64,000 bases of DNA from Alphaproteobacteria bacterium. GTDB taxonomy: Bacteria > Pseudomonadota > Alphaproteobacteria > Rickettsiales > UBA1997. Within the stretch, counting starts at the first letter, position 1. Every line of letters starts with the position of its first letter. Where the stretch lies: the NCBI GenBank assembly GCA_021151765.1, contig JAGKWR010000011.1:1-64000 (forward strand), given 5' to 3'. A program made the translations under genes and the position numbers. The notes below the pieces were generated by a model. That model did no database searches. It was not told the DNA's origin and saw nothing but the letters and a program-made list of their open reading frames with translations. Below, in pieces: positions 62,524 through 64,000 of this stretch.

Positions 62524-63408
62524 CTAGATCGCTAATTTAATATTCCATTTTTGCGCTAAATATTTCTCAATCGATTTTCTTTCTTCTTCGCTTAAAACTT
62601 TGTTGTAAACTATAACTTCTCCTATCTGGCCATGCAAAGTATTTCCTTGAGTAGCTCCAAGTATTAAATATCCGGGATCACATCTTAAATCATGTACTGA
62701 TCCTTTATATTCTCCAGAAAGCCAAGCTCTAAAAGTATATGGAACTGAATTATTTTGTTCTAAAATAAAAACTTCTGCTTCTTCCTTTCTATTCTCAACT
62801 ATAACACGAGAACCAGTTCCATATACGTTATATGCACTTCCCACAAAATGATATGTTTGGTTTCCATCAGTATTTCTAGTAAAGAAAGCACAATACCCAT
62901 ATGGAGCCAACATAGCAATTGTTTCAGTTCCTGAATGATTTTCTGAAGGAATAAAATTTGCTTTTGCCACAACAATCAAAGTAGCATTTTCATAAGTTAA
63001 AGACTCATTTTCACCGGCATCGATATATTTATCATCGCCTGAAAAATAAACTGCTGGTAATCCATTCAAATCTGATTTTTCTTTGTATTGAGGCTGATGA
63101 TCAGTGGATTGCGTTAAATAAGTACGATTCACATTTTGGGGATTAATATCATACCAAGTACTTATCAAACCACCATCAACCTTTTCAGATTCTATAAAAC
63201 TTTTATCAGAAGTTGATTCAAACCAATAATATAAACCTGAAATCGAAGCGACAGGAGAACTTTCCGTCAATGACTGCGCAGTTGACAGTCTAAATTTACT
63301 AACCAGCTTTGATCCTTGCGACACCCCAGCAATCAGAATTCCTACAATCAGCATAACTATTGAAATTTCGATCAAAGAGAATGCTGAAACTTTTGCGTAT
63401 TTTTTCAT
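62524..63408 (-). CDS. Prepilin-type protein with a LamG/concanavalin-like domain
   Basis: 294 residues. The leader MKKYAKVSAF precedes SLIEISIVMLIVGILIAGVSQGSKLVSKF, a clear type IV pilin helix with Glu5. From about residue 55 a beta-rich domain follows: GLYYWFESTSDKSF, ISTWYDINPQNVN, LPAVYFSGDDKYID, ATLIVVAKA and GQIGEVIVYNKVLSEEERKSIEKYLAQKWNI. The last pattern is the signature end of bacterial LamG-like lectin domains. A pilus-borne adhesin is the natural reading; the ligand is unknown. The residue before the cleavage site is Phe rather than Gly. Confidence 0.8.
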   Translation of the reverse strand: MKKYAKVSAFSLIEISIVMLIVGILIAGVSQGSKLVSKFRLSTAQSLTESSPVASISGLYYWFESTSDKSFIESEKVDGGLISTWYDINPQNVNRTYLTQSTDHQPQYKEKSDLNGLPAVYFSGDDKYIDAGENESLTYENATLIVVAKANFIPSENHSGTETIAMLAPYGYCAFFTRNTDGNQTYHFVGSAYNVYGTGSRVIVENRKEEAEVFILEQNNSVPYTFRAWLSGEYKGSVHDLRCDPGYLILGATQGNTLHGQIGEVIVYNKVLSEEERKSIEKYLAQKWNIKLAI

Positions 63409-63526
63409 TTTTTAACAAAATTGAATTCTTAGATTACTTTCAGGCTCTCATTATCCGAAAAGTAATATTGGTAATTGTTAAGATATTTTTCTTTGAGTTT
63501 CCCAAAAAGATTAATCGAAAATTCAC

Positions 63527-64000
63527 ATGATACAAAATCAAGAAATTAAAGGAATTCTACTAGTTGCTGCATCAGCTTTTTCTTACGGATTTTTATATTA
63601 TTTTGGCATCAACATAATTCGTGAAGATTACTCACCTTTCGTCACAATGTTTTGGCGTTTTTTGATAGCGGCAATTTTTTTGTTTTGGCTCCTTTTTCCT
63701 CAACTTAAAAAACTTTTAGAACAATTTTCTCTCAAGCAAATTGCTGTACCTTTAATTTTGAGTGCACCTCTTCACGGAACTGCTGCATCTCTTTATTTCG
63801 TAGCCGCAAAATTAATTGGTGGTGGAGTTGCAGAAGTTTTATTGTTTACCCATCCAATCACCGTAATGTTTTTTAATCGCTTTTTTTACAAAACCGAAAT
63901 TGCCAAATCCTGTTACTTTGCAATTTTTGGAATTATTCTCGGAACAATATTTTTAGCGGATTTTAACAATTCACGCTTCGATCTCCGCGGAATTTTGATT
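63527..64000 (+). CDS. EamA family (DMT superfamily) transporter, 3' truncated
   Basis: 158 residues are visible from ATG 63527 to the window edge, with no stop. MIQNQEIKGILLVAASAFSYGFLYYFG begins the first EamA repeat. FVTMFWRFLIAAIFLFWLLF, GTAASLYFVAAKLIGGGVAEVLLFTHPITVMFFNRFF and YFAIFGIILGTIFL are successive membrane helices. Such proteins export metabolites or drugs; the substrate is not predictable. It diverges from the prepilin gene. Confidence 0.85.
   Translation, partial: MIQNQEIKGILLVAASAFSYGFLYYFGINIIREDYSPFVTMFWRFLIAAIFLFWLLFPQLKKLLEQFSLKQIAVPLILSAPLHGTAASLYFVAAKLIGGGVAEVLLFTHPITVMFFNRFFYKTEIAKSCYFAIFGIILGTIFLADFNNSRFDLRGILI

Overview
The window looks like chromosome of an AT-rich alphaproteobacterium, most likely a member of the Rickettsiales or a near relative. 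The reasons are a giant VirB6/TrbL type IV secretion protein with a lipoprotein-like N-terminus and the 'C.EADDFGE' start typical of Rickettsiales VirB6 paralogues, LpxI, an IalB-like invasion protein, an ELM1-family protein, an AmgK-type kinase, ZapA next to a small coiled-coil protein, an ankyrin protein and several prepilin-like proteins. Unlike obligate intracellular relatives it keeps amino-acid synthesis genes (ilvE, argC, argJ, trpB, trpA, serA, serB, serC), a photolyase and a copper-responsive peptide system. This fits an extracellular or surface-attached lifestyle. The taxonomic placement is inference.

Layout. 1-65: 3'-truncated copy of a C4-like antisense RNA (minus strand) with its promoter. 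194-7046: metF, a glycosyltransferase, then a plus-strand run of ilvE, a secreted nuclease, argC, a hypothetical, mnmE and a basic hypothetical. 7057-17979: rlmH (minus), then coaD, ELM1, the 2305-residue VirB6-like protein, a pseudopilin-like protein, tatC and a histone-like Lys/Ala repeat protein, closed by a strong terminator. 18092-20275: GST, AmgK-like kinase and a hypothetical (minus). 20359-24726: polA and a photolyase. 24727-30816: a long minus-strand run phoU-lipA-hypothetical-lpxI-cca-hypothetical-ispB-ialB. 30909-35083: purD against mraZ-rsmH-ftsL plus a GNAT-like gene. 35267-39745: trpB-trpA-argJ-coiled-coil gene-zapA-fau, tightly packed. 39906-40578: hup with a terminator, then tRNA-Val and tRNA-Asp. 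40675-46543: a CqsS-like hybrid sensor kinase beside a thioester-reductase-like SDR, and selO.

46570-51235 is the most distinctive locus. An ECF sigma factor overlaps a DUF1109/NrsF-like anti-sigma factor. Downstream are a Cys-rich secreted peptide (bufferin type) and a protein in which the DUF692 multinuclear-iron oxidase (BufB) and the DUF2063 partner (BufC) are fused in one chain. A divergent thioredoxin-like gene completes the cluster. Two GTAACY-N16-CGAA elements, one before the peptide gene and one before the thioredoxin gene, look like the target promoters of the sigma factor.

51219-62368: a YdiJ-like FAD/Fe-S dehydrogenase, an ankyrin protein, then a serine-biosynthesis neighbourhood (serB, serC, serA). 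A class III Fic protein, a lysine-aminomutase-like radical SAM enzyme fused to a 2Fe-2S ferredoxin, a LysR regulator and the second, complete C4-like RNA are interspersed in it. The C4 RNA is followed by a hairpin that is both a terminator and a ribosome-site sequestering structure in front of a short ORF, an arrangement resembling the phage P1 c4-icd-ant immunity region. 62524-64000: a prepilin fused to a lectin-like (LamG) domain and a partial EamA transporter.
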